Shown piece after piece: positions 20,732 to 29,377 of a stretch of DNA of 42,597 nt. A program made the position numbers and the translations under genes. Each line of letters starts with the position of its first letter. Positions within the stretch are counted from its first letter, which is position 1. This DNA is from Planctomycetota bacterium (lineage in GTDB: Bacteria; Planctomycetota; UBA1135; UBA2386), in assembly GCA_016873195.1 (NCBI GenBank), contig VGXW01000006.1:1-42597 (forward strand), read 5' to 3'. Below the pieces are notes generated by a model. That model had not been told where the DNA came from. It saw only the letters and a list, made by a program, of their open reading frames with translations, and did not search any database.

Positions 20732-21556
20732 GTGTGCACCACCGAGCCCGTGCCGACCTACCTGCTGACGATCGCCTACGACGGCACCGCCTACCGCGGC
20801 TGGCAGCGCCAGGACGGCCAACCGACCGTCCAGCAGCAGCTCGAACAGGCCTTCGCGGCGATCGACTGCCCCGCCGTGCACGTCGAGGCCGCCGGGCGCA
20901 CCGACGCCGGCGTGCACGCGGTCGGGCAGAGCGCCCACGCGGTGATCGGGCGCGACTTCCCGCCCGACAAGCTGCAGCTCGCGCTGAACGCGAACCTGCC
21001 GCCGGACGTCGCGGTGCAGGCCGTGCGGCGGGCGCCGGACGGGTTCCACGCGCGGTTCTTCGCCCGCGGCAAGCGCTACGTCTACCGCTGTTGCGTCTCC
21101 CCGGTGCGGCCGGCAATCGGCCGCACGCTCTACCACTGGGTGCGGCGGCCCGTGGACCTGCAGGCGATGCGGGCGGCGGCGCGCTGCCTGCTGGGTCGGC
21201 ACGACTTCCGGTCGTTCGCCACGAACCCGGGCTACGCGCGCACGCGCGGCACGGTGCGCACGCTGCAGCACCTGCACCTGTTCGCGCGGCCGTACGGGTT
21301 CGACCTCGCCGTGCAGGGTGACGGGTTCCTCTACAACATGGTGCGCGCGATCGCCGGCTCGCTGCTCGAGGTCGGCTACGGCAATCGGCCACCTTCCTGG
21401 CTGGCCGAGGTGCTGCAGGCGCGCGACCGCCGGGCTGCGGCGGCCACGGCGCCGGCGGGGGGGCTCTACCTGGTGCGCGTGCTCTATGCTGCCGATCTGT
21501 CGCCGGCTGGCGTCGAACCGGGCCGCGAACCGGACCTCGACTCCGCGGAAGAATGA
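20732..21556 (+). CDS. truA: tRNA pseudouridine(38-40) synthase TruA
   Basis: 274 aa. The N-terminal LLTIAYDGTAYRGWQRQ and the catalytic motif GRTDAGVHA (nucleophilic Asp58) are diagnostic. KRYVYRCCVSP, HDFRSFATNPG and GDGFLYNMVRAIAGSLLEVG follow in the family order. It isomerises uridines 38-40 in the tRNA anticodon stem-loop. GTG 20732 is the likely start (the tracked Met); a second GTG six codons on (20750) also precedes the conserved start. The C-terminus carries an acidic tail of about 20 residues beyond the usual family end. Confidence 0.95.
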   Translation: MCTTEPVPTYLLTIAYDGTAYRGWQRQDGQPTVQQQLEQAFAAIDCPAVHVEAAGRTDAGVHAVGQSAHAVIGRDFPPDKLQLALNANLPPDVAVQAVRRAPDGFHARFFARGKRYVYRCCVSPVRPAIGRTLYHWVRRPVDLQAMRAAARCLLGRHDFRSFATNPGYARTRGTVRTLQHLHLFARPYGFDLAVQGDGFLYNMVRAIAGSLLEVGYGNRPPSWLAEVLQARDRRAAAATAPAGGLYLVRVLYAADLSPAGVEPGREPDLDSAEE

Positions 21557-21644
21557 CGCGGTCGAAAGGACCGGGGCCCCGAACGGCCACGGCGAATACT
21601 CGCCGCCGCCCGCCGCACGACGGCTTCCAACGCACCCGATTCCC

Positions 21645-23450
21645 ATGAACGCCTCCACGCTGCCTCGTCTCCTCTTCGTCTTCGGGCTCGGCTCGCTGCT
21701 GCTGGCCCAGACCCAGTCGCCCGCGCGCGCCGTCGAAGACGCGCTGCCGGCCTCCACCTACGCCGCCGTCCGCTTCGGCGGCCTGCAGGCCTGCGCCGAC
21801 GCGGCCGCGGCGGTGCCGATGTCCGCCGTCGTCGACGGGTTCCTCGCCAGGCTGCCACAGCAGACCCGGGCCCGCTACTTCGACCAGGGGCTCGACGAGG
21901 CGAGCCAGAAGGTGCAGGCGGCGCTGCAGCGGGTCGGCGTGGCGCCGGCGGACCTGCGGGCCGTGCTCGGCCGGCCGATGGTGCTCGCGATGGGCCGGCT
22001 GACGATCGAGGGCCTCGGCCCCTCGCTCGCGCTGTTGATCGACGCGGGCGACTGCCAGCCGGCGATCGACCGGCTCGTCGCGGCCGTCGAGGGCCTCGCC
22101 GCGCAACGGGGCGCTCCGTTCGATGTCGCCGAGGTGGAGGTCGGCGGCGCCAAGGTGAAACGCGCGGCGCTGCGCGGCGAGATGCCGCAGATCCTGTTCG
22201 GCAGCGTCGGCGGGTTCTTCGTCGTGACGAACAGCCGCGGCTACCTGGGCGAGATCGCCGAGGTCCTGCACGGTCGCCAGCCGAAGCTCGCCGCCGCGTC
22301 CTCGCTCGCCGCGTGCCGTGCGCAGTTGCCGCAGCCCGCGCTCGCGTCGGCGTACCTGAACACCGCGTCGTTGTGCGCGATGCTCGACGCGCACCTGCCC
22401 TACGAGGCCGCGGACCTGGCCAAGGCGCTCGGCCTCGGCCGGCTCGACGGCGTCTACCTCGGCACCTCCGCGTCGCCGCTCGGCGGCTGCGATGCGCTGC
22501 ACGTCGGCATCCGGGGCAGCGTGGACGGCCTCTGCAAGGCGATGGTCGGCAAGCCCGTGGACCTGTCGTTCGCGCGCCTGTGCTCGTCGAACACCGTCGC
22601 GTTCGGCGCCGCGAGCCTCGACGTGCCGGCCGCGGTGGACGCCTTCCGCCGGCTGCTCGAGGTGCTGCCCGCCGCCATCCGCGAGGAGCTGCGGCGCGAC
22701 ATGGGCCGCGACCTCGCGCGCGAGCTGCGCCAGCTCGGCACGTCGCCGCAGCAGGCCGATGCGACGCTGCGCGCCTTCGGCAACCAGCTTGCCTTCGCGA
22801 TCGGCCTCGAGAAGGGCCCCGTGCCGAAGCCCGAACTGCTGGTGCACGTCGCGGTGCGCGACGGTGCGCGCGTGCAGTCGCTGCTGCAGAAGCTCGAGGC
22901 GGCGATCGTGCGCGAGGCCAAGGTCGAGTGGAAGACGCGCAAGGTCGGCGAGACCGACGTGCGCTTCTGCAACGTCGAACTGCCCGACGCGGAGTTCCAG
23001 CTGTCGCCGTGTTACGCGCTGCTCGGCGACGGCCTCTTGTTCGGCAGCGACGTGCAGGCGCTGGTCCGCGCGCTGCGGCAGGGCGAGAAGCCCGACGAGA
23101 GTTTCGCGGCGCAGCCGGACTTCCAGGCACTCGCCAAGGAGTGCGCCAGCACCTCCGGCGTGCTGCACCTGCGGCTGTTCCGCGCCGCCGAGCTCGGCTG
23201 GCGCACGGTCGAGCAGCTCGGCTACCCGCAGCTCGACAACCAGCGCGAGGAGGTCGGGTTCGGCAGCGACGCGCTGCCCGACGCGCAGACCCTGGCTGCG
23301 GCGCTCGGCACCAGCACGCTCGTCTACCGGGTCGACGAGACCGGCATCCTGCTGCGCAGCCACGGCACGCTCGGCTTCGGCTCGCTGCTCGCCGCGCTCG
23401 GCGCGGCGGCCGACGAGGTGCTGCACCGCGCGTGCGGCAAGATCTACTGA
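21645..23450 (+). CDS. Secreted protein, DUF3352-like, function unknown
   Basis: 601 aa. Signal peptide MNASTLPRLLFVFGLGSLLLAQ, then a long protein of alternating amphipathic helices and strands. Repeated motifs of the type DALPASTYAAVRFGG and ASAYLNTASLCAML recall the DUF3352-type proteins common in planctomycetes, in which Ala/Leu-rich helices alternate with strand pairs. The resemblance is by pattern only. No catalytic motif or transmembrane helix beyond the signal peptide. ATG 21645 is chosen for the signal peptide; the ORF-track start at 21318 lies inside truA. It ends 21 bp before the convergent methyltransferase gene. Confidence 0.7.
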   Translation: MNASTLPRLLFVFGLGSLLLAQTQSPARAVEDALPASTYAAVRFGGLQACADAAAAVPMSAVVDGFLARLPQQTRARYFDQGLDEASQKVQAALQRVGVAPADLRAVLGRPMVLAMGRLTIEGLGPSLALLIDAGDCQPAIDRLVAAVEGLAAQRGAPFDVAEVEVGGAKVKRAALRGEMPQILFGSVGGFFVVTNSRGYLGEIAEVLHGRQPKLAAASSLAACRAQLPQPALASAYLNTASLCAMLDAHLPYEAADLAKALGLGRLDGVYLGTSASPLGGCDALHVGIRGSVDGLCKAMVGKPVDLSFARLCSSNTVAFGAASLDVPAAVDAFRRLLEVLPAAIREELRRDMGRDLARELRQLGTSPQQADATLRAFGNQLAFAIGLEKGPVPKPELLVHVAVRDGARVQSLLQKLEAAIVREAKVEWKTRKVGETDVRFCNVELPDAEFQLSPCYALLGDGLLFGSDVQALVRALRQGEKPDESFAAQPDFQALAKECASTSGVLHLRLFRAAELGWRTVEQLGYPQLDNQREEVGFGSDALPDAQTLAAALGTSTLVYRVDETGILLRSHGTLGFGSLLAALGAAADEVLHRACGKIY

Positions 23451-23471
23451 CTCACCCTGGCCCGCGTCCGA

Positions 23472-24560
23472 TCAGACCCGGCACAACGCGACCTTCAGCG
23501 GCGGCCGCCCGTCGAACGACGGGAAGTCGCCGTCGACCGGGATCGGCTCGAGCTCGCGCAGCGGTCGTCCCGCCTTGGCCGCGCAGCGCCGCAGCAGCTC
23601 GTGCCAGTCCGCGGCGGCGACCTCGGGCACGTGGTTGGTCGCCAGCATGGCCCCGCCCGGCGCCAGCGCCAGCAGCGCTGGCTTGCACAGCGTCTGGTAG
23701 TCGCGCACGACGTCGACCGTGCCGAACGCGCCCTTCGCGAAGCGCGGCGGATCGAGCACGACGAGGTCGAAGGGCCGCGGCTCGATGCGCAGGAACGGCA
23801 CGCGGCTGCCGCGCCGCTGCACCGGCATGCCGGCGAGCTGGCGCAGCACGGGCAGGCAGTCCGAACGCACGAACCGGCACCGGGAGGCGACCTCGTTGCG
23901 CCGGGCGGCGAGCCGGCCGACCGCGAGCGCGCTCGGCGCGAAGTCGACGTTCCACACCAAGGTGGCCCCGGCGACCGCGGCGGCGACGCCGGCCCCGCAC
24001 GTGTAGGCGAACAGGTTCAGCACCGACCGGCCGCGCGCGAGTTCGCGCAGCTTCGCGCGGCCGTTGCGCAGATCGAGGAACAGCCACGGATCCTGGCCGC
24101 GGTGCCGCGCGCGGATCGGGAAGCGCACGGCGGCTTCGCGGCACTCGTGCTCGGCGAGAGCCGCGGCGTCCGGCACGTGCTCGGTTCCGGCGGGTGGAGG
24201 CTGCTTGCCGCGGTGGTTGCACACGATCGGCAGGTCGAGGCCGAGTTCCCGGTTGGCGGCGCGCTGCAGCGCGGCGACGGCGGTTGCGTCGAGCGGCGCG
24301 CGGAACGTCTGCACGAGCAGGAGGCCGCCGTAGCGGTCGACCGTGAGGCCGGGCGCGCCCTCGGCGACGCCGTGCCAGAGGCGGTAGCCATCCGTGCCCT
24401 CGACGTGGAGGCGCGCGAGCAGCGCCGCGCGCGCGCCGATCGCGCGCTGCAGCCCGGCTTCGAGACCGGCGGGCGGGGCGGGTCCTGCGGCTGCTCGACG
24501 ATCTCGTAGAGGCCGTTGCGGTCGCCGCGGATGCGTCCCTTCTGCTCGAGCGCCTGCCAC
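23472..24560 (-). CDS. Class I SAM-dependent rRNA methyltransferase (RlmI/RlmK-like), 5' end doubtful
   Basis: Up to 362 aa. From about residue 40 it reads as a good RlmI-type enzyme: EGTDGYRLWHGVAEGAPGL (N-terminal beta domain), VLNLFAYTCGAGVAAA (SAM motif I), NVDFAPSAL, and FDLVVLDPPRFAKG (motif IV). It should methylate a base in 23S rRNA or a similar RNA. The first 35 residues or so of the tracked ORF look like nonsense, because that DNA encodes a conserved domain in another frame (see 24460-24772). Either translation starts at a non-standard codon near 24475, or this is the downstream part of one gene broken by a 1-base shift in a C-rich tract near 24470-24485. Confidence 0.85.
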   Translation of the reverse strand: MAGARAEGTHPRRPQRPLRDRRAAAGPAPPAGLEAGLQRAIGARAALLARLHVEGTDGYRLWHGVAEGAPGLTVDRYGGLLLVQTFRAPLDATAVAALQRAANRELGLDLPIVCNHRGKQPPPAGTEHVPDAAALAEHECREAAVRFPIRARHRGQDPWLFLDLRNGRAKLRELARGRSVLNLFAYTCGAGVAAAVAGATLVWNVDFAPSALAVGRLAARRNEVASRCRFVRSDCLPVLRQLAGMPVQRRGSRVPFLRIEPRPFDLVVLDPPRFAKGAFGTVDVVRDYQTLCKPALLALAPGGAMLATNHVPEVAAADWHELLRRCAAKAGRPLRELEPIPVDGDFPSFDGRPPLKVALCRV

Positions 24561-24772
24561 ACCTCGGGCGGGTATTGCGCCGGCGGCCGCACCGCGCAGA
24601 TTCCCGAGTGGCGGCCCGCGCTGGTCGCTTCGTGGCCGAGCCGCGATTCGTCGTCGAGCCGCGTCAGCTTGAGGCGCTTCTTGAGCGCCTTCATCGCGCG
24701 GTGCAGCGTCTCCTTGGTGAACGAGCCGTCGGGGTTGCGCTCGACGAGGTTCTTCGGTTCGCCGGGTTCCAT
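24460..24772 (-). CDS. Conserved uncharacterised planctomycete-type domain, probably the N-terminus of the frameshifted methyltransferase gene
   Basis: ATG 24772 opens MEPGEPKNLVERNPDGSF, then KETLHRAMKALKKRLKLTRL, SGICAVRPPAQYPPEVW and GLYEIVEQ: about 85-90 residues with strongly protein-like composition, resembling a short uncharacterised protein I associate with planctomycetes. No stop codon follows the conserved end. The frame runs open but meaningless to 24017, while the methyltransferase homology begins about 20 codons downstream in the adjacent frame. The end coordinate is therefore where sense stops, not a stop codon. Best reading: a fusion gene with one indel (biological or sequencing); the alternative is two overlapping genes. 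Confidence 0.6.
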
Positions 24773-24848
24773 GCCCGGATCATCGCCGCGCCGCGGACCC
24801 CGGCCAGTCCGGGCTTGCGGTTTCGGCACCGCCCGGTACGGGGAGCGC

Positions 24849-25118
24849 ATGACCGATGGCAAGGAACTCGAACGGCTGCGCAAGCGGCTGCGCCGGCTGG
24901 TCGGCGACGCGACCGGCGACGTCGCCGTGCCCGCCGCCGACCTGCGCACGGTGCTCGACGAACTCGGGCGGCTGCAACAGGGCAACGACCGGCTGCGGCG
25001 GCAGAATCGGCGCGTGCGCCTGCGGTTGTCGCGCGCCGGACTCGCCGAGGACGAGGGCGCGTCGCCCGCGGACGGGCCGCCGGCAGACGGCTCCGCGGAA
25101 CCGGAGGCCCGGTCCTGA
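24849..25118 (+). CDS. Small charged protein with predicted coiled coil
   Basis: 89 aa, not recognised. ATG 24849 follows GGGGAG at close spacing. The sequence ELERLRKRLRRLVGD ... LDELGRLQQGNDRLRRQNRR has heptad-like Leu spacing and high Arg content, consistent with a helix or coiled coil; the last 25 residues are acidic and Pro/Ala-rich. It is divergent from the gene ending at 24772 (76 bp between starts). It could be a nucleic-acid-binding or scaffold peptide; no function is assigned. Confidence 0.5.
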   Translation: MTDGKELERLRKRLRRLVGDATGDVAVPAADLRTVLDELGRLQQGNDRLRRQNRRVRLRLSRAGLAEDEGASPADGPPADGSAEPEARS

Positions 25119-25256
25119 CGCGCATGCCCGCCGGCCGCACCGCGCGGATCGTGCGCCGGGCCGGCATCGCCGCGGGCTGCGCACTCCGGCCCGCGCGCGG
25201 CCATTGGGCCGGCCGCAGCCGTCGCGTATCCTCCGGCCACCGTTCCCGGAGGCCCC

Positions 25257-26159
25257 GTGTCCATCGCCCAACGCCTGCGTCCGTTCCTGCACGTCCTCGT
25301 GTTCGCGCTGCTCGGCGCCGCCGCCGGAGCGCAGAAGAAGGATGGCCCGGTCGAGATCCGCTACCCGGTGCCCGAGCGCATCGAGCGCGCGGCGAAGGCG
25401 GACGACAAGGGACTGCTGCAGTGGGAGGAGTGGAAGGAGCCGCAGTGCCAGACCTGCACCGGCACGGGCAAGACGAAGTGCGCGACCTGCGAACGCTACC
25501 CGGACGAGTGGACCAACTGCATCGAGTGCAAGGGCACCAAGGAGGCGACCTGCCGCGCCTGCGGCGGCCTCGGCCACCAACCGGATCCGCTCGACAAGGT
25601 GATCTGCCCCGGCTGCAGGGGTTCGGCCTACCTGGCGTGCACGATCTGCCCCGGCAGCAGCGGCTTGATCACGCCCCAGGGCGGCGGCGGCAGGCCGCAG
25701 AAGTGCCCGGCCTGCCGCGGCGACGCGGGCGCGAAGTGCTCGATCTGCAACGGCACACGCTTCGTCGAGATGGCGACGCTGAAGCCGAGCCTGCGCGAGG
25801 CGAACGCGGCGACGCTGGCCAAGGCGCTCGCCGCGGCAAACCAGGCGCTCAACGCGCTGACGGCGTTCCACCCGCCCGCGGACGTGCGCAAGGCGAACAA
25901 GGAACTCGCGAAGGTGCTCGGCGGCGGGCAGGCGTTCTTCCCGCCGATGAAGCGTGCCCCCAAGGCGTTCGAAGACCACATGGCTCGCATCGCCGGCGGC
26001 GCGAACTACCAGCACTACGAGGAGGCGGCAGGCCAGGTGCAGAGCGCGTGGAAGTCGGGCTTCGAGTACTACCTGAAGCACCAGAAGCGCATGCTCGAGC
26101 TCGCGCACAAGCGCGCCGAGGCGAACGAGAAGCTGCTCGCCGACACGAAGGGCAAGTGA
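25257..26159 (+). CDS. Secreted protein with eight CxxC motifs (DnaJ-type zinc-finger-like)
   Basis: 300 aa from GTG 25257, supported by GGAGG four bases upstream and a signal peptide ending AAAGAQ. Between about residues 62 and 165 lie eight CxxC motifs (CQTC, CATC, CIEC, CRAC, CPGC, CTIC, CPAC, CSIC), several followed by Gly-rich turns like the CxxCxGxG repeats of DnaJ. The C-terminal 130 residues are helical and Lys/Ala-rich with no motif. DnaJ-like fingers normally bind unfolded clients or act as thiol sites in the cytoplasm; here there is no J domain and the protein is exported. It may bind zinc or other metals, or form disulfides, outside the membrane. A TATCCT hexamer (25227-25232) may be its -10 element. 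Confidence 0.75.
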   Translation: MSIAQRLRPFLHVLVFALLGAAAGAQKKDGPVEIRYPVPERIERAAKADDKGLLQWEEWKEPQCQTCTGTGKTKCATCERYPDEWTNCIECKGTKEATCRACGGLGHQPDPLDKVICPGCRGSAYLACTICPGSSGLITPQGGGGRPQKCPACRGDAGAKCSICNGTRFVEMATLKPSLREANAATLAKALAAANQALNALTAFHPPADVRKANKELAKVLGGGQAFFPPMKRAPKAFEDHMARIAGGANYQHYEEAAGQVQSAWKSGFEYYLKHQKRMLELAHKRAEANEKLLADTKGK

Positions 26160-26230
26160 CCTCGCGCGGCCTGCGCGTCGACCGGCCGGAGTCCCTTCGC
26201 GCGCTCGCGTGAATCGACCGCGGCCCGGCC

Positions 26231-27262
26231 CTAGCCGTGCAGCCACACGCAGTGCCGCCAGCGCCACAGCAGTGCTGGCCCGAAGGCGAGTGCCGTGTAG
26301 AGCGCGAGGCCGGCGAGCGCGCCCCACGCCGCGCGCCGCGCGCGCGCCGCGGCCGGTGCGGCGAGTTCCGGATGCCGCCGGCCGACCTGCTGCGCGAGCC
26401 ACGCGGCCGGCCCTTCGCCCAGCACCAGCAGGATCGCGAGGAACAGCGGATAGCCGGCGAGCCCGTGCCTGCCGAGGAACAGGCACCACGGGCAGTGATG
26501 TTGCAGCACCCCGTAGTGGTAGGCGGCCCAGACCCGGACCAGGGCGAGCGCCGCGATCGGCGCGAACCCGAGCGCGGCGAGCGCGAGCAGCCCGGTGCGC
26601 AGCGGGGAACGCACGCCGGACCGGCCGAGCACCGCGAGCGCCGCGAGCAGCAGCGCGCCCGCCGCGGCCAGCGAAGCGACCACCCAGGGTGCCACGGCGG
26701 GGCTCGCCGGGGCCGCCGGCTCCGCGCGCAGCTGGCCGTAGACCAGCGCACAGCAGTCGACCGGCCGGTGCACGTCGAGCGCCGCGAGCGCGCGCGCGGT
26801 GTCGAGTCCGGCCAGCACGGCCACCGGCACCGCCAGCAGCAGCAGCCGCGCCACCGTCGGCAGCAGCGGCGAACGCACCGCGTGGTCGTCGAGCCGGGCG
26901 AACAGCCGGAAGGCGCCGAGCAGCGAGAGCGCCAGCAGGCGCAGCGCGAGCGCGCGTTCGCCGCGGCCTGCGGTCGCCTGCAGCACGCCGGTGCCGCACA
27001 TCGCGCCGGGCACGAGCGCGGGCAAGACGCTGGCGACGAGGACCACGAGCACGAGCGTGCCGAGCAGGACGAGCAGCGCGGCGGCGTGGCCCGCGAGCCG
27101 GGCGACCTCGGCCTGCCGTTCGAGCCGCAGCTGCGCCTGCGTCGCGGCGCCGGGCTGCCAGCCGGCGGCGATCCGCGCGGCGATCCAGCCCGCGAACAGC
27201 AGCAGCAGCAGCGCCGCGAGGTCGCAGCCGAGCACGGCCAGCGCGAGCGGGTGCGGGATCAT
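26231..27262 (-). CDS. Polytopic membrane protein with VKOR-like cysteine pattern, last gene of the NosL-ABC operon
   Basis: 343 aa, about eight hydrophobic helices. Cysteines are few and clustered: GAMCGTG (C89), VDCCALVYGQ (C170, C171) in a loop, and HHCPWCLFLG (C257, C260) at the start of a helix. A loop Cys pair about 87 residues before a helix-borne CxxC is the layout of vitamin K epoxide reductase (VKOR)-type disulfide enzymes. I infer a VKOR-like thiol oxidase half plus extra N-terminal helices. No overall family is recognised, and the residues could instead bind copper. ATG 27262 overlaps the ABC ATPase stop (ATGA). The tracked ORF extending to 27928 is a shadow through the ATPase gene. 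Confidence 0.65.
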   Translation of the reverse strand: MIPHPLALAVLGCDLAALLLLLFAGWIAARIAAGWQPGAATQAQLRLERQAEVARLAGHAAALLVLLGTLVLVVLVASVLPALVPGAMCGTGVLQATAGRGERALALRLLALSLLGAFRLFARLDDHAVRSPLLPTVARLLLLAVPVAVLAGLDTARALAALDVHRPVDCCALVYGQLRAEPAAPASPAVAPWVVASLAAAGALLLAALAVLGRSGVRSPLRTGLLALAALGFAPIAALALVRVWAAYHYGVLQHHCPWCLFLGRHGLAGYPLFLAILLVLGEGPAAWLAQQVGRRHPELAAPAAARARRAAWGALAGLALYTALAFGPALLWRWRHCVWLHG

Positions 27263-27942
27263 CCGCCGGCCTCGCCGACGCGGCGGCCCGCGGCGAGCCG
27301 CACGAGCTGATCGCAGAGGCCGCCGCCGAGCACGCGCGGATCGTGGCTCGCGAGCACGACGACCGCGCCGCGGGCGCGCGCCGCCGCCAGCTGTCCGAGC
27401 ACCAGCCCGAGGTGCGCATCGTCCTGGTGCGCGCTCGGCTCGTCGACGAACAGGAACCCGGGTTCGGCGACCAGCGCCCGCGCGAGCGCGATCCGCTGCC
27501 GTTCGCCGCCCGACAGCTCGCCGGCCGGCCGCTCCGCCAGCCCCGCCACGTCGAGCGCCGTCAGCACGCGGAGGCAGGCCGCGCGCTTCTGGTGCGCGGG
27601 CAGCGGGCGCGGCACCAGCGGCGCCAACACGTTCTCCGCGGCGGTGAGGCCGTCGATCAGCTCGGCGCCCTGGAACAGGATGCCAGCACCGCGCCGCCAG
27701 CGGTCGCGGTGCCGCGCCGTCCAGCGCGAGACCGCTGCGCCGTCGGCGAGCACCTCGCCGGCACTCGGCCGCAGCAGCCCGGCCAGCACGTGCAGCAGCG
27801 TCGTCTTGCCGGCCCCGGTGGCGCCGCAGAGCGCCGTCACCGTGCCGCCCTCGGCGCGCAGGTCGATGCCGTCGAGCACGGCGCGCGCGCCGCCTTCGGC
27901 CGGGCGCAGCACCACGACCCGCCGGCACTCGAGCACGGTCAC
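27259..27942 (-). CDS. ABC transporter ATPase subunit (LolD/MacB-like)
   Basis: 227 aa, the normal length of a stand-alone ATPase. Walker A GATGAGKTT, Q-loop ILFQGAE, signature LSGGERQR, Walker B FLFVDEP and H-loop LASHD are all intact. GTG 27942 follows a strong GGAGG and overlaps the permease stop by four bases. It should power the adjacent FtsX-like permease. This ATPase class works in mechanotransmission or lipoprotein-release systems and in some NosL-linked transporters. Substrate unknown; with a NosL-like lipoprotein in the operon, copper delivery is the favoured inference. Confidence 0.9.
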   Translation of the reverse strand: MTVLECRRVVVLRPAEGGARAVLDGIDLRAEGGTVTALCGATGAGKTTLLHVLAGLLRPSAGEVLADGAAVSRWTARHRDRWRRGAGILFQGAELIDGLTAAENVLAPLVPRPLPAHQKRAACLRVLTALDVAGLAERPAGELSGGERQRIALARALVAEPGFLFVDEPSAHQDDAHLGLVLGQLAAARARGAVVVLASHDPRVLGGGLCDQLVRLAAGRRVGEAGG

Positions 27943-29111
27943 GATTCGCCTCCGCGCAGCAGTTCCTGGGGGTCGACCGCCGCGCACCGCAGTGCTGGCA
28001 GCAGGGCGGCGCACAGCCACGGCGCGAGCACGGCGCCGCCGACGCCGAGCATGACCTGCAGCAGCCCGCCCGGCGTCAGCACCAGCGCCGGCGCCCGTCC
28101 GGGCCACGCGAACAGCCACTCCGCGGGCCAGCTGCGTCCCGGCCAGAGCACGAGCCAGCTCGCGCAGCCGAGCCCGAGCAGCACCGCGGGCAGTGCCGGG
28201 ACCAGTGCGGCGAACAACTGCAGGCGCACGAGGTCGCCGGTGCTCCAGCCCAGCGCCTTGTAGAGGCCGAGTTCGCGCCTGGCGCTGCGCCCGCGCCGCA
28301 ACACCACGACCAGCAGCAGGCACAGCGCCAGCGTCGCGGGCACCAGCAGCAACAGCCGCAGCGAGCCCGCGCGCGCGAATCCGGCGACGGCCGCGCCGAT
28401 CGCCTCGGTGCGCGTCGTGACGCGGACCGCGCCGGGAAACGCGGCAGCGAGTTCCCGCGCCACCGCCGCCTGTTCGGCCTCCTGGTAGACCCAGACGGCG
28501 AGGTCCGAGACCATGCCGGGGCCGAGCCCGAGCAGTTCGCGCGCGTCGTCGGCGTGCAGCAGCACCGCGTCGTGCAGCGCGAGTCCGCTGGCCGGGCCGA
28601 GCCGTCCGGCCACCAGCAAGCGCCGTTCGCCGCCGGCGGCCACCAGCGTGATGCGTTCTGGCTCCGGCACCGCAGCCGTTGCCGCGTCCGGACCGTCGGG
28701 CGGCACGCCGGGACCGACGATCGCCTCGCCCCTCGCCGGCGCCTGCCCCAGCGCTCGGAACTCCACCGGATCGACGACGCCGATCGCGGTGACCGCGGTG
28801 CCGCCGGCCGAACGCGCCGTGCCCCAGATCCGCGGCCGCGCTCCGGTGACGCCGATCACCGCGCGCGCGGTCCGGGCCGCCGGTTCGGCCGCGAGCGGCG
28901 ACCAGCCGGCGGCGTCGACGCCACGCACGACGAGGCTCGGTCCGGCGCCGAGCAGTTCGCGCGCGGTCGCCGCGAACGAAGCCTCCAGCAGCAGCACGGT
29001 CGCGCTCGCCGCGACGAGGGCGAAGATCGACAGGCCCGTGAGCCAGGCCGTGCCCGGCTGCCGCGCGAGCTGGCGGCAGGCCCACCCGAACGTTCCGAGC
29101 GGCGGGTTCAT
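27939..29111 (-). CDS. FtsX-like ABC transporter permease
   Basis: 390 aa. One N-terminal helix (WLTGLSIFALVAASATVLLL) precedes a large extracytoplasmic domain of about 200 residues, followed by three C-terminal helices: the MacB/FtsX topology. Before the second helix pair, ARRELGLYKALGWSTGDLV matches the conserved cytoplasmic FtsX segment usually reading REIGILRALGAS. ATG 29111 overlaps the preceding TGA (ATGA). It should form the membrane part of the transporter driven by the 27259-27942 ATPase, transmitting ATP hydrolysis to the outside rather than forming a classical channel. Confidence 0.85.
   Translation of the reverse strand: MNPPLGTFGWACRQLARQPGTAWLTGLSIFALVAASATVLLLEASFAATARELLGAGPSLVVRGVDAAGWSPLAAEPAARTARAVIGVTGARPRIWGTARSAGGTAVTAIGVVDPVEFRALGQAPARGEAIVGPGVPPDGPDAATAAVPEPERITLVAAGGERRLLVAGRLGPASGLALHDAVLLHADDARELLGLGPGMVSDLAVWVYQEAEQAAVARELAAAFPGAVRVTTRTEAIGAAVAGFARAGSLRLLLLVPATLALCLLLVVVLRRGRSARRELGLYKALGWSTGDLVRLQLFAALVPALPAVLLGLGCASWLVLWPGRSWPAEWLFAWPGRAPALVLTPGGLLQVMLGVGGAVLAPWLCAALLPALRCAAVDPQELLRGGES
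27948..27952 (-). promoter_or_regulatory. Shine-Dalgarno for the ABC ATPase GTG start
   Basis: On the minus strand GGAGG lies five to six bases before GTG 27942, inside the end of the permease gene. It decides the start among several in-frame GTG codons. Confidence 0.6.
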
Positions 29112-29377
29112 CGCGGCTCCGGCGCGCCGGGCAGGAAGCGCAGGTCGACCGCGGGGTGCAGGGCCCCGGGCGAACGCGCCGCGGTGCCGGCCGGCGCGAA
29201 CGCGAGCGCCGTCAGGTCGAGCGCGCGCACGCTGGCGCCCAGCAGCGCGCGGTCGGCCCCGCCCAGGCGCACGACCGCGGTCCCGGCTACGGCGGCCGCG
29301 AACGCGCCGAGCCAGAGTCCGAGCACGCGCCGGCGTGCGCGCGCGAGGCCGGCGAACAACTCGTCAGCGCCGGGCAT
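29108..29377 (-). CDS. Small single-pass membrane protein of the NosL-ABC operon
   Basis: 89 aa. A basic N-terminus (LARARRRVLG) leads into one transmembrane helix (LWLGAFAAAVAGTAVV), then a short external tail ending PAVDLRFLPGAPEP. No family recognised. Its start lies 14 bp inside the nosL-like gene and its stop overlaps the permease ATG (ATGA), so it is almost certainly co-translated. It may be an accessory or assembly subunit of the transporter. The tracked ORF running to 29677 is antisense-free but reads out of frame through nosL, so ATG 29377 is preferred. Confidence 0.6.
   Translation of the reverse strand: MPGADELFAGLARARRRVLGLWLGAFAAAVAGTAVVRLGGADRALLGASVRALDLTALAFAPAGTAARSPGALHPAVDLRFLPGAPEPR

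Noticed and set aside
20732-26159. A functional operon running from truA to the CxxC protein
   Set aside because: The methyltransferase and its upstream domain are on the opposite strand and break the run; the genes have unrelated roles.
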